In this document: piece after piece, positions 1 to 8,380 of the stretch | Layout: the number at the start of each line of letters is the position of its first letter | How positions within the stretch are numbered: the stretch's first letter is position 1 | From: Paenibacillus polymyxa M1 | GTDB taxonomy: Bacteria > Bacillota > Bacilli > Paenibacillales > Paenibacillaceae | Direction: 5' to 3' | NCBI RefSeq assembly: GCF_000237325.1 | Contig: NC_017542.1 | Coordinates: 363,001-427,000, forward strand | DNA length: 64,000 nucleotides | Program-made: the position numbers and the translations under genes | The notes under the pieces: model-generated | What the model saw: the letters and a program-made list of their open reading frames with translations, nothing else | The model's database searches: none | Told to the model about the DNA's origin: nothing

Positions 1-1
1 T

Positions 2-232
2 AAGCTGCTCAAGGAAGGCTGGATTCGCAGAACCCAGCTGAATGACAACAAGAAAGAAATTTATTTTCGGCTAACCCCGTTAGGGAAAAAGCTCTTTCTT
101 GTACATGAGCGGCTGCATGCTAAGGTACAGCATCAGTTATTTCAATTTTTAGATCGTTATAGCTCGGAAGAACTACATGTCTTGAAGCGTCTGCTGTCCG
201 ATGGCGTAGGTTTCTTGGAAGCTATGGAGTAG
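2..232 (+). CDS. MarR family transcriptional regulator, C-terminal part
   Basis: The window opens inside this gene; only the last 76 codons are present, ending in TAG at 230-232. The visible protein begins with a winged-helix wing (KEGWIRR, DKKEIYF-like, RLTPLGKKL) and continues into the long C-terminal helix region used for dimerisation in MarR proteins. MarR regulators are cytoplasmic dimeric repressors, often sensing phenolics, oxidants or drugs. The target cannot be judged because the upstream neighbours lie outside the window. A rho-independent terminator follows at 280-337, so it ends its transcription unit. Another winged-helix family is possible, but the LTPLGKKL segment is typical of MarR. 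Confidence 0.7.
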   Translation, partial: KLLKEGWIRRTQLNDNKKEIYFRLTPLGKKLFLVHERLHAKVQHQLFQFLDRYSSEELHVLKRLLSDGVGFLEAME

Positions 233-279
233 CAGAACAAGAATCTTAATACAAGAGACATTTAAATCATCGACAATGT

Positions 280-337
280 GCACCTGTTTCGTCTCTGTGT
301 GATAGCCACATGGGGAGATGCAGGTGCTTTTCTTTTT
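280..337 (+). terminator. Rho-independent terminator after the MarR gene
   Basis: Outer stem GCACCTG (280-286) pairs with CAGGTGC (321-327), with further pairing inside, followed by TTTTCTTTTT. It overlaps the stop region of the convergent response regulator gene. Confidence 0.7.
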
Positions 338-1265
338 AATGCAATAGTCGTTTTGCTTCCATATAGAGCACCTGCACGAACTTTTTCGTATTAATGCGGG
401 CTTGGGACAGTGAAGGCTCCACATTGTTTTGCAACTCCAGCATTTTTTTGCGGATTTCAGTAAAATCAAAAAATTTGGATGCATAATTTTCAAACTTAGG
501 ATGGGTATAGTCGGTCAATCCGAGCGATACTATATGGCTTAATGTCTGGAAAATGGCGCGGCGGACACGCTGCTCCGATGCCTTGATTTCCTTGCTCAGC
601 TCTATTGCTGAGGCCGAGTCTCCTAATCGTTTGGACGCTATATTCGCAAATATATCCTTTAGCGAGGGAAACAGATAGGGCGATAGATTGCCGGTTTCTT
701 CCTCATATTGCTCCAGATATTCCAGCATATCCAGTAAATCCACACTTCCGGCTTCGCCGATCATTCCCATCTCGGAGAGCAGAAACTGCCCCGAACTGAC
801 AATGTTTCGGGTCGGTTCCAGTGTCGCTGATGGGCTATTCGATGTGAACATCGACAGTCCTTGCAGTGTGCGCTGGATATCTGTAATGGATTGTTGCATG
901 CGCAGGCGTTCGGTCACCTTTTGGATAACTGCGATAATTTCCAGTCGATTCAAGGGCTTGGCAATATAATATTCAATACCTAGCGAGTATGCCTCACCGA
1001 TCATGTTTTTGGATTCAATCCGAGAAATCATAATGATTTTTCCGCTAAATTGATCACCAAGTGCACGCACGGTCTGAATGCCGTCACGAAGCGGCATTAG
1101 CAGGTCAATCAGTAACACATCAATTCGGTTCAACTCCAGCAGGCTGCTATTCACGTAGGAACCGTCCTCCGCTTCCCCAACGACCTCCCCTAAACCCTCG
1201 TCTTCAATAATGTCTGCCAGCATAGAACGAATCCCCTGATCGTCATCTACTATATAAAAACGCAT
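336..1265 (-). CDS. Response regulator with YcbB/GlnL-type output domain
   Basis: Cytoplasmic response regulator of 309 residues. The N-terminal receiver domain has the acidic pocket D7-D9, probable phospho-acceptor D54 in LIDLLMP, and a KP lysine near residue 103. The C-terminal half (about 150-309) matches the YcbB/GlnL output domain, with segments such as GLTDYTHPKFENYASKFF and a final helix rich in K/E. B. subtilis GlnK-GlnL of this type controls glutamine uptake and use. It starts 5 nt after the stop of the histidine kinase gene, so the two are co-transcribed, and the pair lies divergent to a dicarboxylate/glutamate symporter. I infer control of that transporter. The family assignment is firm; the sensed signal is not known. 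Confidence 0.85.
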   Translation of the reverse strand: MRFYIVDDDQGIRSMLADIIEDEGLGEVVGEAEDGSYVNSSLLELNRIDVLLIDLLMPLRDGIQTVRALGDQFSGKIIMISRIESKNMIGEAYSLGIEYYIAKPLNRLEIIAVIQKVTERLRMQQSITDIQRTLQGLSMFTSNSPSATLEPTRNIVSSGQFLLSEMGMIGEAGSVDLLDMLEYLEQYEEETGNLSPYLFPSLKDIFANIASKRLGDSASAIELSKEIKASEQRVRRAIFQTLSHIVSLGLTDYTHPKFENYASKFFDFTEIRKKMLELQNNVEPSLSQARINTKKFVQVLYMEAKRLLH

Positions 1266-1270
1266 CCGGG

Positions 1271-2575
1271 CTATCTTCCTTTCTCCGTCAGTTTCCGTAA
1301 AGGCAATATGACTCTAAAAGTGGTCTGTGATCTATCTGTGTGCTCATCTTCATTTTGTAGTAGTTCAAGCGTTCCATCAAGGCTCTCCGCGACTTCACGC
1401 ACATAAAATAAACCCATGCCGGTCGAAGGTTGTCCTCCCTCATCATACTTGGTCGTGTATCCCGGTGTGAAGATCATTTCCCGTTTACGCTGAGGAATAC
1501 CTGGACCGTTATCGGTGACACTAAAGGATATTATATCCTCTTGTCCCGGTAGAAAATGAATGGAAACGTCAATCCTTCCGCTGTCCTTCATCGCTTCCAC
1601 TGAATTGGATGTAAGGTTGTTAATGAGAGTGAGAACTGTATAAACATGCAGTTTGGGCAACAAAGGATCGAAATTCAGCGTGAAACGGATAGACTTGCCC
1701 AGCGATTGGGCGTATTTGCTGTTCGTTCGGACGATCAGCTCGCCAAGTTCCTGTGAAGTCATGTAATGCACGTCGCTTTCCGAATCAATGAGCTTGGACA
1801 AACCGGCAAAGATCCGCTGGCTGTCTTTTTTAATCTCATGGACCTGTCCGGAAATACGTAGCGCCTGTTTGGCGTAATGCTCTCTATCTTTCAGAGATTC
1901 ATCCTGCTGCAGTTCACGGTAGAGCCCATAGCTTTCACGGGTAATTTGCTCTGCGTGCGATAGAGTTTTGCCTAACTGGACTGACTCCTCGTACAGGTCC
2001 GACACCAGAAGTAAAATTCGCTCTGTCTGCTGTCTTTGTGCCTCTTCATGCTGAACAGATTGATTTAATCGAATCATATTATAGAACCCAAGCACGAAGA
2101 AGCTGCGGATCATGGCCATAAAAGCCACTTTGCTGATCTTCATGATGTCCCAGAAATCGCCGTCAATGCTTCGCCGGACACTAAGTTCCGCCACACTTGC
2201 GGCAACCTCAATCCCCACCGAGAGGAGGCCTACGCGCAGTGCGCGGTAAGGCTCGGCATTAATGTTAAGGACCTGAAAGAGCAGGCCATAAACCATGTAA
2301 TAAAAAAAGGTAGGTCCATGCAAGGTCACCAACGCTTCAAAGGAAGACCCGGGATGGAGATAATGATTGAGTGAAATGCGAAAAGCGACTACTGCGATCC
2401 CGACAAGCACACCCGAGAGTGCAGGCGGAATTTGACGTATGGATAACAGAAAGAAAAAAAACACAGGCGTACCGAAGCTGAGACGAAATGTATTATCGAA
2501 CGGGTGAATATTTAACTCACCTGCCAGTGGTACAAAGATAAGCATCAGCAGGAAAAGAAGGGTATTTAGCTTCAT
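1271..2575 (-). CDS. Membrane sensor histidine kinase (GlnK/YcbA-like)
   Basis: 434-residue histidine kinase. Residues 1 to about 180 form roughly five or six hydrophobic segments with no large extracellular loop, so sensing is probably in or near the membrane. A coiled region leads to a probable phospho-acceptor His in HEIKKDSQRI (about 248). The C-terminal ATPase domain has an N-box (NNLTSNSVEA), G1 (DNGPGIP) and G2 (GMGLFYV). The ATG is preceded by GGAGGTGAATTGGG. It is the first gene of a two-gene operon with the response regulator. The symporter gene lies divergently across a 211-nt gap that contains a 10-bp inverted repeat. In the related GlnK-GlnL system the ligand is glutamine; dicarboxylates or glutamate are more likely here from context. 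Confidence 0.85.
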   Translation of the reverse strand: MKLNTLLFLLMLIFVPLAGELNIHPFDNTFRLSFGTPVFFFFLLSIRQIPPALSGVLVGIAVVAFRISLNHYLHPGSSFEALVTLHGPTFFYYMVYGLLFQVLNINAEPYRALRVGLLSVGIEVAASVAELSVRRSIDGDFWDIMKISKVAFMAMIRSFFVLGFYNMIRLNQSVQHEEAQRQQTERILLLVSDLYEESVQLGKTLSHAEQITRESYGLYRELQQDESLKDREHYAKQALRISGQVHEIKKDSQRIFAGLSKLIDSESDVHYMTSQELGELIVRTNSKYAQSLGKSIRFTLNFDPLLPKLHVYTVLTLINNLTSNSVEAMKDSGRIDVSIHFLPGQEDIISFSVTDNGPGIPQRKREMIFTPGYTTKYDEGGQPSTGMGLFYVREVAESLDGTLELLQNEDEHTDRSQTTFRVILPLRKLTEKGR

Positions 2576-2619
2576 CCCAATTCACCTCCGGATATTTGTT
2601 TCAGAAAGGCAATGTAAGA

Positions 2620-2656
2620 TAAATTCACAGGCTCAACATTAATGTTTGTGAATTTA
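2620..2656. promoter_or_regulatory. Inverted repeat between the two-component operon and the symporter gene
   Basis: TAAATTCACA (2620-2629) and TGTGAATTTA (2647-2656) form a perfect 10-bp inverted repeat with a 17-nt spacer, centred between divergent genes. It has no T-tract on the + strand. A binding site for the adjacent YcbB-type regulator is the obvious hypothesis. Confidence 0.5.
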
Positions 2657-2786
2657 TAGAAAAAAAGAAATACATGTGTAGATAACTGTCGGTTTTTATA
2701 GTTCGGATTGTAGTATAAATAACATCATTTGAATATTAAGAGCTGCATACTGCAAAAATATACAAACCAGCCAGGGGGGACATGAA

Positions 2787-4040
2787 GTGAAAAAGATTAA
2801 TTTAACAATGCAAATCTTTATCGGTCTGGCTTTAGGTATTATTGTTGGTGCCTTATTTTACGGCAATTCAGGGGTGGAAGTCTACTTAAAGCCGATCGGT
2901 GATATTTTCATCCGCTTAATTAAGATGATTGTCGTACCTATTGTGATCTCAACGCTCATTATCGGTGTAGCCGGCGTCGGAGATATGAAGAAACTGGGGA
3001 AACTCGGCGGGAAGTCGATTCTGTACTTTGAAATTGTAACAACCATTGCAATCCTGTTTGGTCTGCTTGTTGCCAATCTGGTTCGACCCGGTGAGGGCGT
3101 GGACATGTCCCACCTGGCCAAAAGCGATATCCATTCCTATGTGGAGACTGCAGAAAAGTCTGGCCATAACTTTATAGATACAATTGTGCATATTGTACCT
3201 ACCAATGTTATTCAAGCTCTGGGCGAAGGAGATATGCTGGCTATTATATTCTTCTCCGTGTTGTTTGGACTAGGAGTAGCTGCGATTGGTAACAAGGGCA
3301 AGCCTGTGCTGAACTTCTTTGAAGGTGTAGCCGACGCCATGTTCTGGGTAACCAATCAGGTTATGCGCTTGGCTCCGTTTGGCGTATTTGCACTGATTGG
3401 AACGACAGTGGCCAAGTTTGGATTAGCCTCGTTATGGCCGTTATTGAAGCTTGTCCTGTCAGTGTACGGCTCCATGTTACTGTTCATTGTGATTGTTTTT
3501 GGAATTATCGCCAAGCTTTGCGGTACCCGTCTCTGGACCATGGTTAAAATTTTGAAAAGTGAGCTGTTGCTTGCGTATTCGACGGCCAGCTCGGAAAGTG
3601 TCCTGCCTAAGATCATGGAGAAGATGGAGAAATTCGGATGTCCGAAGGGAATCACGTCCTTTGTCATTCCGATCGGATATTCTTTTAATCTGGACGGCTC
3701 CACTCTGTATCAGGCACTAGCTGCCATTTTTATTGCCCAAATGTATGGCATTGATATGCCGATCACGACCCAAATCACGCTTGTACTCGTACTGATTATT
3801 TCCTCCAAAGGGATTGCTGGTGTGCCGGGTGCTTCCTTTGTCGTGTTGCTCGCTACGCTGGGAGCAGTGAATATCCCGTTGGAAGGTCTGGCCTTTATCG
3901 CTGGTATTGATCGTATTCTGGATATGGCGCGTACGGTAGTCAATGTTTTAGGGAACTCGCTTGCGGCTGTAGTCATGTCCAAATGGGAAGGACAATATGA
4001 TAAAGAAAAAGGCGAGGAATACGTTGCTTCAATTAAATAA
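2787..4040 (+). CDS. Dicarboxylate/amino acid:cation symporter (DAACS family, DctA/GltP type)
   Basis: 417-residue secondary transporter that would take up C4-dicarboxylates, glutamate or aspartate with Na+ or H+. It has the expected hydrophobic segments plus the family's signature C-terminal half: a serine-rich TASSESVLPK hairpin, FNLDGSTLY, the SKGIAGVPGA second hairpin, and DRILDMARTVVNVLGNSLA. The start is GTG at 2787 with GGGGGGA upstream; the nearby ATG at 2782 stops after two codons. It is transcribed divergently from a histidine kinase/response regulator pair that probably controls it, as DctS-DctR does for DctP in B. subtilis. Substrate choice between glutamate and dicarboxylates cannot be settled from sequence alone. 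Confidence 0.9.
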   Translation: MKKINLTMQIFIGLALGIIVGALFYGNSGVEVYLKPIGDIFIRLIKMIVVPIVISTLIIGVAGVGDMKKLGKLGGKSILYFEIVTTIAILFGLLVANLVRPGEGVDMSHLAKSDIHSYVETAEKSGHNFIDTIVHIVPTNVIQALGEGDMLAIIFFSVLFGLGVAAIGNKGKPVLNFFEGVADAMFWVTNQVMRLAPFGVFALIGTTVAKFGLASLWPLLKLVLSVYGSMLLFIVIVFGIIAKLCGTRLWTMVKILKSELLLAYSTASSESVLPKIMEKMEKFGCPKGITSFVIPIGYSFNLDGSTLYQALAAIFIAQMYGIDMPITTQITLVLVLIISSKGIAGVPGASFVVLLATLGAVNIPLEGLAFIAGIDRILDMARTVVNVLGNSLAAVVMSKWEGQYDKEKGEEYVASIK

Positions 4041-4064
4041 GATACATTGACCCGTATAGTGGAT

Positions 4065-4110
4065 AACAAGAGCACCTTTGCGAAGTAATGCAGAGGTGTT
4101 CTTGTTGTTT
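4065..4110 (+). terminator. Terminator-like hairpin after the symporter gene
   Basis: AACAAGAGCACCTTTGC (4065-4081) pairs with GCAGAGGTGTTCTTGTT (4090-4106) with G-U pairs; a short T-rich tail follows. Confidence 0.6.
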
Positions 4111-4226
4111 CCAGACTTGTTAACACACTTCCTTTTTCGACATTTTTCGATGTTTTTTGTATGGATATATAGGTATATGGGCATGAAAAATAAGCCTTAG
4201 TACCTATGTGATTATAGAATTATTTA

Positions 4227-4253
4227 TAATGATTCTTAATAAAATACCGATAT
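4227..4253 (+). promoter_or_regulatory. Sigma-D-like promoter of the PAS/chemotaxis gene
   Basis: TAAT (4227-4230), 15 nt, ACCGATAT (4246-4253). The Bacillus sigma-D (motility) consensus is TAAA-N15-GCCGATAT. The site lies 45 nt before the start codon of a chemotaxis-type protein, which fits motility control. Confidence 0.5.
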
Positions 4254-4298
4254 TAAATTATACCGTTTTATATATTGGCTTAGAAGGGAAGATCATGC

Positions 4299-5810
4299 AT
4301 GTTTCTCAAGAAAAATGAGTCTCAATCACTTGCTCCTTTAGTAGAAGAAAGCCGCAAACTTTCACAGAGAATACAGCAAAAGGATTATGCTGCTGCAATA
4401 CAGGTTCCCTCAGCATCTCCTGAGGTTCAAGAAATCGCAAACAATGTTAACCAAGCGATAGAGTCCATGAAAAATGATGCTCAGCATGTTGATATCCGTT
4501 TGAAGCTTGTTACCAAGGCGATAGAGATTGGATTATGGGACATGGAGGTCATTGCGGGTGATCCTGTCAATCCCAATAATACGTTCACATGGTCGGAAGA
4601 ATTCCGTTCTATGCTGGGATATCAGAGCGAAAAGGAATTCCCCAATGTATTGGACAGCTGGTCATCTCGACTGCACCCCGAAGATTATGACAGGTCTTTG
4701 GCAGAATTGTCTGACCATTTGCTGGATTTTACGGGAAAGACGCCATATGACGTACAGTATCGTTTGAAGCTGAAGCATGGAGAATACCGCTGGTTCCGGG
4801 CTACCGGAACGACGATCCGCGACGAGAAGGGAGTGCCGCTTCGGATTGCAGGCGCTCTGCTGGATGTGCACGATCAGAAGATTAAGTCGGAGGAGCTTCA
4901 GGCGCTAGTTACAAGATACGACCTCATTAACCTCGTGTTGGTTGAAGCTCCTTACGATGTAAATATTATCGGAGGGGACATAGAGAATCCGGATAATACA
5001 TTTTGGTGGTCACCGCAATTCCGCGAAACGCTGGGTTTTAAGGACGAGCAGGATTTTCCAAGCAAGCTTAGCAGCTGGGCTTCAATCCTGTATCCTGAGG
5101 ATGCTGAAATGGCGATTAAAGTTTTGAATGATCATTTAAATGATTATACGGGGCGCACACCGTACGAAATGGAATGCCGTTTAGTGCGTAAGAATGGTGA
5201 ACATCGCTGGTACTATTGCAGTGGGAAAACATTGCGCGATAGTAAGGGAGTACCTATTCGCATTGCCGGAACAATCCGTGATATCACAGTAGAAAAGGAA
5301 AAGCAGGCTGTGGCGGATGAGCTTACGCTCAAAATCCAGCATCTCTCTGATTCCATTACAGAAATGGTGAACGGTGTTAACTCGGTTAGTAACCAGGCAC
5401 AGGAATTGGCTACCGCTCAAGAGCAATCGACAGAGGCAGCGAATCAAGCCAAAGTCAGTGCAGAAGAGACGCAAAATATTTCGAATTTCATTAAAGAAAT
5501 TGCGAATCAAACGAATCTGCTGGGTCTGAATGCTGCAATCGAGGCATCGCGAGCAGGCGAGCAGGGACGTGGTTTTGCAGTCGTTGCAGATGAAGTGAGA
5601 AAACTTGCCATCCATAGTGCTGATGCGACCGGGAATATCGAGACCAGCCTGGACGAAATGAAAACACTCATTGAGCGAATTCTGCACAACATCGGGAATA
5701 TGTCTACGCTGACACAAACACAAGCTGCGCTAACGCAGCAAGTGAATGCATCTACGGACGAGATCAACAGTATGTCCAAAGCTTTGTTGGATTTTGCGAG
5801 AACGATGTAA
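4299..5810 (+). CDS. Soluble methyl-accepting chemotaxis-type protein with two PAS domains
   Basis: 503 residues without a transmembrane segment, so a cytoplasmic sensor. Two tandem PAS_3/PAC units (about 65-195 and 208-335) are visibly duplicates: each carries NPNNTF/NPDNTF, W-S-x-x-FR, the FP-x-LDSW/LSSW motif, PED, TGKTPY/TGRTPY and a final RIAGA/RIAGT. The C-terminal part has the MCP signalling hairpin, [14 protein letters not shown] and [15 protein letters not shown] around 404-437, which binds CheA/CheW. The signalling domain is shorter than in membrane MCPs. ATG 4299 has GAAGGGA upstream; the nearby ATG 4295 stops quickly. PAS domains may bind a cofactor such as haem or flavin, but I see no diagnostic residues. 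A sigma-D-like promoter lies upstream. Confidence 0.9.
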   Translation: MFLKKNESQSLAPLVEESRKLSQRIQQKDYAAAIQVPSASPEVQEIANNVNQAIESMKNDAQHVDIRLKLVTKAIEIGLWDMEVIAGDPVNPNNTFTWSEEFRSMLGYQSEKEFPNVLDSWSSRLHPEDYDRSLAELSDHLLDFTGKTPYDVQYRLKLKHGEYRWFRATGTTIRDEKGVPLRIAGALLDVHDQKIKSEELQALVTRYDLINLVLVEAPYDVNIIGGDIENPDNTFWWSPQFRETLGFKDEQDFPSKLSSWASILYPEDAEMAIKVLNDHLNDYTGRTPYEMECRLVRKNGEHRWYYCSGKTLRDSKGVPIRIAGTIRDITVEKEKQAVADELTLKIQHLSDSITEMVNGVNSVSNQAQELATAQEQSTEAANQAKVSAEETQNISNFIKEIANQTNLLGLNAAIEASRAGEQGRGFAVVADEVRKLAIHSADATGNIETSLDEMKTLIERILHNIGNMSTLTQTQAALTQQVNASTDEINSMSKALLDFARTM

Positions 5811-5835
5811 GGTTTTAGATTTCAGGTGAATATTA

Positions 5836-5864
5836 GACCGGGCCATAGGCTCGGTCTCTTTACT
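5836..5864 (+). terminator. Terminator after the PAS/chemotaxis gene
   Basis: GACCGGGCC (5836-5844) pairs with GGCTCGGTC (5848-5856) across a 3-nt loop, followed by TCTTTACTG. Confidence 0.6.
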
Positions 5865-5946
5865 GTTTTTGGTAGATGAACTATACTTTTGACGATCGAT
5901 CTAAAAATGACCTCATAGTAACTTCATGTGGAAAAGAGGAAACGAT

Positions 5947-6309
5947 TTGAGCCTACTTAGTTCAATATTGGTTGGAATTGTAGCGCTGGAGCACGTGTAC
6001 ATTTTAGTGTTGGAAATGTTTCTGTGGACGACTCCACGCGCGATTCGTACGTTCGGTACCTCGAAGGAACTGGCAGGAGTGACCAAATCTCTGGCAGCCA
6101 ATCAGGGGCTGTATAACGGATTTCTGGCTGCTGGATTGGTCTGGGGCTTGTTCTATCCCGATCCTGTGATCGGGCGGCAAATCCAATTATTTTTTGTCTT
6201 TTGCGTGGTAGTGGCTGCGGTGTATGGTGCATTAACGGCCAATAAATCTATTTTACTAAAGCAAGGCTTGCCTGCCATTCTGGCATTAATCAGTTTGCTG
6301 GTCTTCTAA
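5947..6309 (+). CDS. DUF1304 family integral membrane protein
   Basis: Small membrane protein of 120 residues with about four hydrophobic segments. The family signature is clear: VGIVALEHVYILVLEMF near the N terminus, FGTSKELAG, ANQGLYNGFLAAGL, then a hydrophobic C terminus. Function is unknown in this family. I place the start at TTG 5947 because AAGAGGA lies 6 nt upstream and the result (MSLLSSILVGIVALEH) matches the usual family start. An in-frame ATG at 5926 would add seven polar residues and has no ribosome binding site. It is monocistronic, between two terminators. Confidence 0.8.
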   Translation: MSLLSSILVGIVALEHVYILVLEMFLWTTPRAIRTFGTSKELAGVTKSLAANQGLYNGFLAAGLVWGLFYPDPVIGRQIQLFFVFCVVVAAVYGALTANKSILLKQGLPAILALISLLVF

Positions 6310-6311
6310 AT

Positions 6312-6336
6312 GACACTCTTAACGGGTGTCTTTTTT
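6312..6336 (+). terminator. Terminator after the DUF1304 gene
   Basis: GACACTC (6312-6318), 5-nt loop, GGGTGTC (6324-6330), then six T. Confidence 0.8.
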
Positions 6337-6342
6337 GCTCAT

Positions 6343-6453
6343 TCGATCACATTTCGTTCATTAAAATGGGCATGGGACAAGGATAGCAGCGATACCGGCG
6401 AGCTGAAAGAAATTAGTCCCGGCCATTATGTGGCGTACCCGGTTGGCCGTTAG
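6343..6453 (+). pseudogene. Possible C-terminal remnant of an unidentified gene
   Basis: A short open frame ending in TAG at 6451-6453 encodes about 36 protein-like residues, including WDKDSSDTGELKEI and SPGHYVAYPVGR. Its only in-frame ATG (6310) sits inside the preceding terminator and has no ribosome binding site. It may be a gene tail left by a deletion. I do not recognise the family, and chance cannot be excluded. Confidence 0.25.
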
Positions 6454-6501
6454 GTTAAGATCGATGGTACGGTGCACATAACCCATAGGAGGTAAAAAAC
6501 G

Positions 6502-6951
6502 ATGACTGAATCGACGAAAAGAGTACGTATTTCCCAGTGGGACGCGCTCATGCTGGAATCTTTACGTTCATTAGGCTGGTCCCATGAGGAACTCATCCAT
6601 CGGGCGCAGCAAAATGAGCTGCCAACGGACGGACAGTTTGATTATACGGAACTGGCCACCGGGCTGGCGTCCAAAGAGCCGGAGGTGTTTGTCAACGCGG
6701 TAACAGACGGGTATCAGATCAAATATAATACGATCCGTGGCATTCGTTCGTGGATTGCCGTGGCGCTCGGACGTGAGCCTGAGCTGTCTCTGGAAGAAGG
6801 AAGCGAAGCTGTGACATCCGAACTGACGCAGGCTGAGTATGATCGGCTACAGCAGGTGCTGTCGCTAGGCTGGGTCATCCAGGAGGTACGGCCCGCGACT
6901 GGCGATACTGCAGGAATGTACCGAATTGTGCCTGCTGTACAGACGAATTAA
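6502..6951 (+). CDS. Hypothetical protein, 149 aa
   Basis: Not recognised. The gene has a strong AGGAGGT binding site, a normal coding bias and its own terminator, so it is probably real. The protein is soluble, acidic and without signal peptide or membrane segment. The N-terminal 60 residues (SQWDALMLESLRSLGWSHEE and following) look like a small helical bundle, and a second helical segment begins around ELTQAEYDRLQQVLSLGW. The two parts share an L-x-SLGW pattern (residues about 19-24 and 119-124), which suggests an internal duplication. Both neighbours are separated from it by terminators, so context gives no role. Confidence 0.7.
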   Translation: MTESTKRVRISQWDALMLESLRSLGWSHEELIHRAQQNELPTDGQFDYTELATGLASKEPEVFVNAVTDGYQIKYNTIRGIRSWIAVALGREPELSLEEGSEAVTSELTQAEYDRLQQVLSLGWVIQEVRPATGDTAGMYRIVPAVQTN

Positions 6952-6990
6952 ATCGTGGGGAGGGAGTAACCCACTTTACCAGAAATTGAA

Positions 6991-7022
6991 ACGAGCTGGC
7001 CAGGGAGGCCAGCTCGTTTTTT
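6991..7022 (+). terminator. Strong terminator after the 149-aa hypothetical gene
   Basis: ACGAGCTGGCC (6991-7001), 5-nt loop, GGCCAGCTCGT (7007-7017), then a T run. Confidence 0.9.
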
Positions 7023-7088
7023 AATGCAATTCTTCTTCATCATTTTCATACTTGAGAAGATACGGTTAGGGCTTGGCGCCTCATTCAC

Positions 7089-7142
7089 AACCTTTCTATC
7101 TTTTCTCATACGGATATCATCGATTGAATGATTAGAAAGGTT
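7089..7142. repeat. Perfect 10-bp inverted repeat upstream of the FecCD gene
   Basis: AACCTTTCTA (7089-7098) and TAGAAAGGTT (7133-7142), spaced by 34 nt, about 85 nt before the permease start. No T-tract follows. It could be an operator or leader structure; it is not a recognisable Fur box. Confidence 0.35.
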
Positions 7143-7226
7143 ACATTTTTCACCATATATGACCGATAAAAGTATAGTAGTATTTATATTTTATGGAAAA
7201 TGAGGAAAGGGGATATTTTAAAACTG

Positions 7227-8255
7227 ATGAGTGAACAAGAAATACATAGGAGTGAATGTGGAGGTGGGACGATCGTCGCTGAACCGAACGCAGTTTCACC
7301 ACGTCCACAAAGAATTGTTTTGACCCTGGTTGCAGGATTGGCTTTATTGATCTTTAGTTTCTTCCTTTCTCTAATCACAGGTATATTCCCTATCAGCTAT
7401 GCGGAGTTATGGGAAGTTTTGTTTTCTTCCAATCCCGATCCCATATTAAAGGAAGTTGTATACCAAACTCGTATGCCATTTGCCTTGGATATGTTGTTGC
7501 TCGGAGGATGTCTGGCCGTATCAGGAACTCTCTTACAATTACGAACAGCTAATGGATTTGCATCACCAACCTTAACCGGACTTATGCCTGGGGCAATGAC
7601 GGGGCTATGTGTTGTCCTTTTATTGGGATTAGACATAGACTCTTTTGGTAGTATGGCCCTTTGTATTGCAGGAGCGGTATTTGGGGGATTCATTGTATTT
7701 AAATTAAATAGAATCCGTTTCATTCGAGGGCGGTCTGCGGGAATTCATTTATTCATGATTGGTTTCATTATGGATGTAGCCCTTCGTTCAATCTCTGGGT
7801 TTATTGTGCTACTTGGAGAAAATCAGCAAGAGTGGGCAATTTCTGTGGGAGGCTGGGGAATAAGGGAAGGATCATTCACGTTTTGGCTTGCCTTGGTTAC
7901 ACTTCTCGTTGCAGGATCTGTCTCCGCATTCCCCAAGCAGCTTAGACCACTGTACATTCCCTTTGCAATGGTGTTGACCGCCGCTACGGTGTGGGCGTGT
8001 GGTGCCATCGGATATATAGGACTTATTGTGCCTTATTTCATGCGTTGTATGATAGGAAACCGTCCGCGGCTTCTCATTTTGGGCTCCATCCTTTGGGGGG
8101 GAGGCCTATTAATGCTGGCCAAAGTCATTTCCGCTAGAATCAACGAGCCGGTTGGGTTGCCCTTAACCCCGGTGCTGGCCTGCGTTGGCATACCCTTCTT
8201 GGTCTTTATGGTGCGGGGAGAATGGAAAAGAAGCTCTCTGCTTGAGAAGTACTAG
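7227..8255 (+). CDS. FecCD-type iron-siderophore ABC transporter permease
   Basis: Integral membrane permease of the FecCD/BtuC family that would pass ferric siderophore, haem or cobalamin across the membrane with a binding protein and ATPase. About 8-10 hydrophobic segments are visible. Family landmarks are RMPFALDMLLLGGCLAVSGT, NGFASPTLTG, the GYIGLIVPYFMR segment near the cytoplasmic coupling region, and the C-terminal EPVGLPLTPVLACVGIPF. ATG 7227 follows AAAGGGG at a rather long 14 nt; an alternative ATG at 7200 lacks a binding site. No second permease, ATPase or binding protein is adjacent, which is unusual for the family, so it must work with partners encoded elsewhere or is a relic. 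Confidence 0.85.
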   Translation: MSEQEIHRSECGGGTIVAEPNAVSPRPQRIVLTLVAGLALLIFSFFLSLITGIFPISYAELWEVLFSSNPDPILKEVVYQTRMPFALDMLLLGGCLAVSGTLLQLRTANGFASPTLTGLMPGAMTGLCVVLLLGLDIDSFGSMALCIAGAVFGGFIVFKLNRIRFIRGRSAGIHLFMIGFIMDVALRSISGFIVLLGENQQEWAISVGGWGIREGSFTFWLALVTLLVAGSVSAFPKQLRPLYIPFAMVLTAATVWACGAIGYIGLIVPYFMRCMIGNRPRLLILGSILWGGGLLMLAKVISARINEPVGLPLTPVLACVGIPFLVFMVRGEWKRSSLLEKY

Positions 8256-8380
8256 ATTATCAAACGTAATATTTACCGGACAGCTAGACTGTTATCATAC
8301 TGCTCTGCCAGCTCATCATACTCTCTTTTTTATGCTATATTTTATACATTAATAAAATAATCAGAGGGTTGAGGTGCAGC

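Noticed and set aside
5181..5723. 180-codon minus-strand open frame inside the chemotaxis-type gene
   Set aside because: Antisense to the MCP hairpin coding region; repetitive codons of that region create long reverse frames.
7089..7142. Fur box before the FecCD gene
   Set aside because: The inverted repeat does not resemble the GATAATGATAATCATTATC-type consensus; only a generic repeat is supported.
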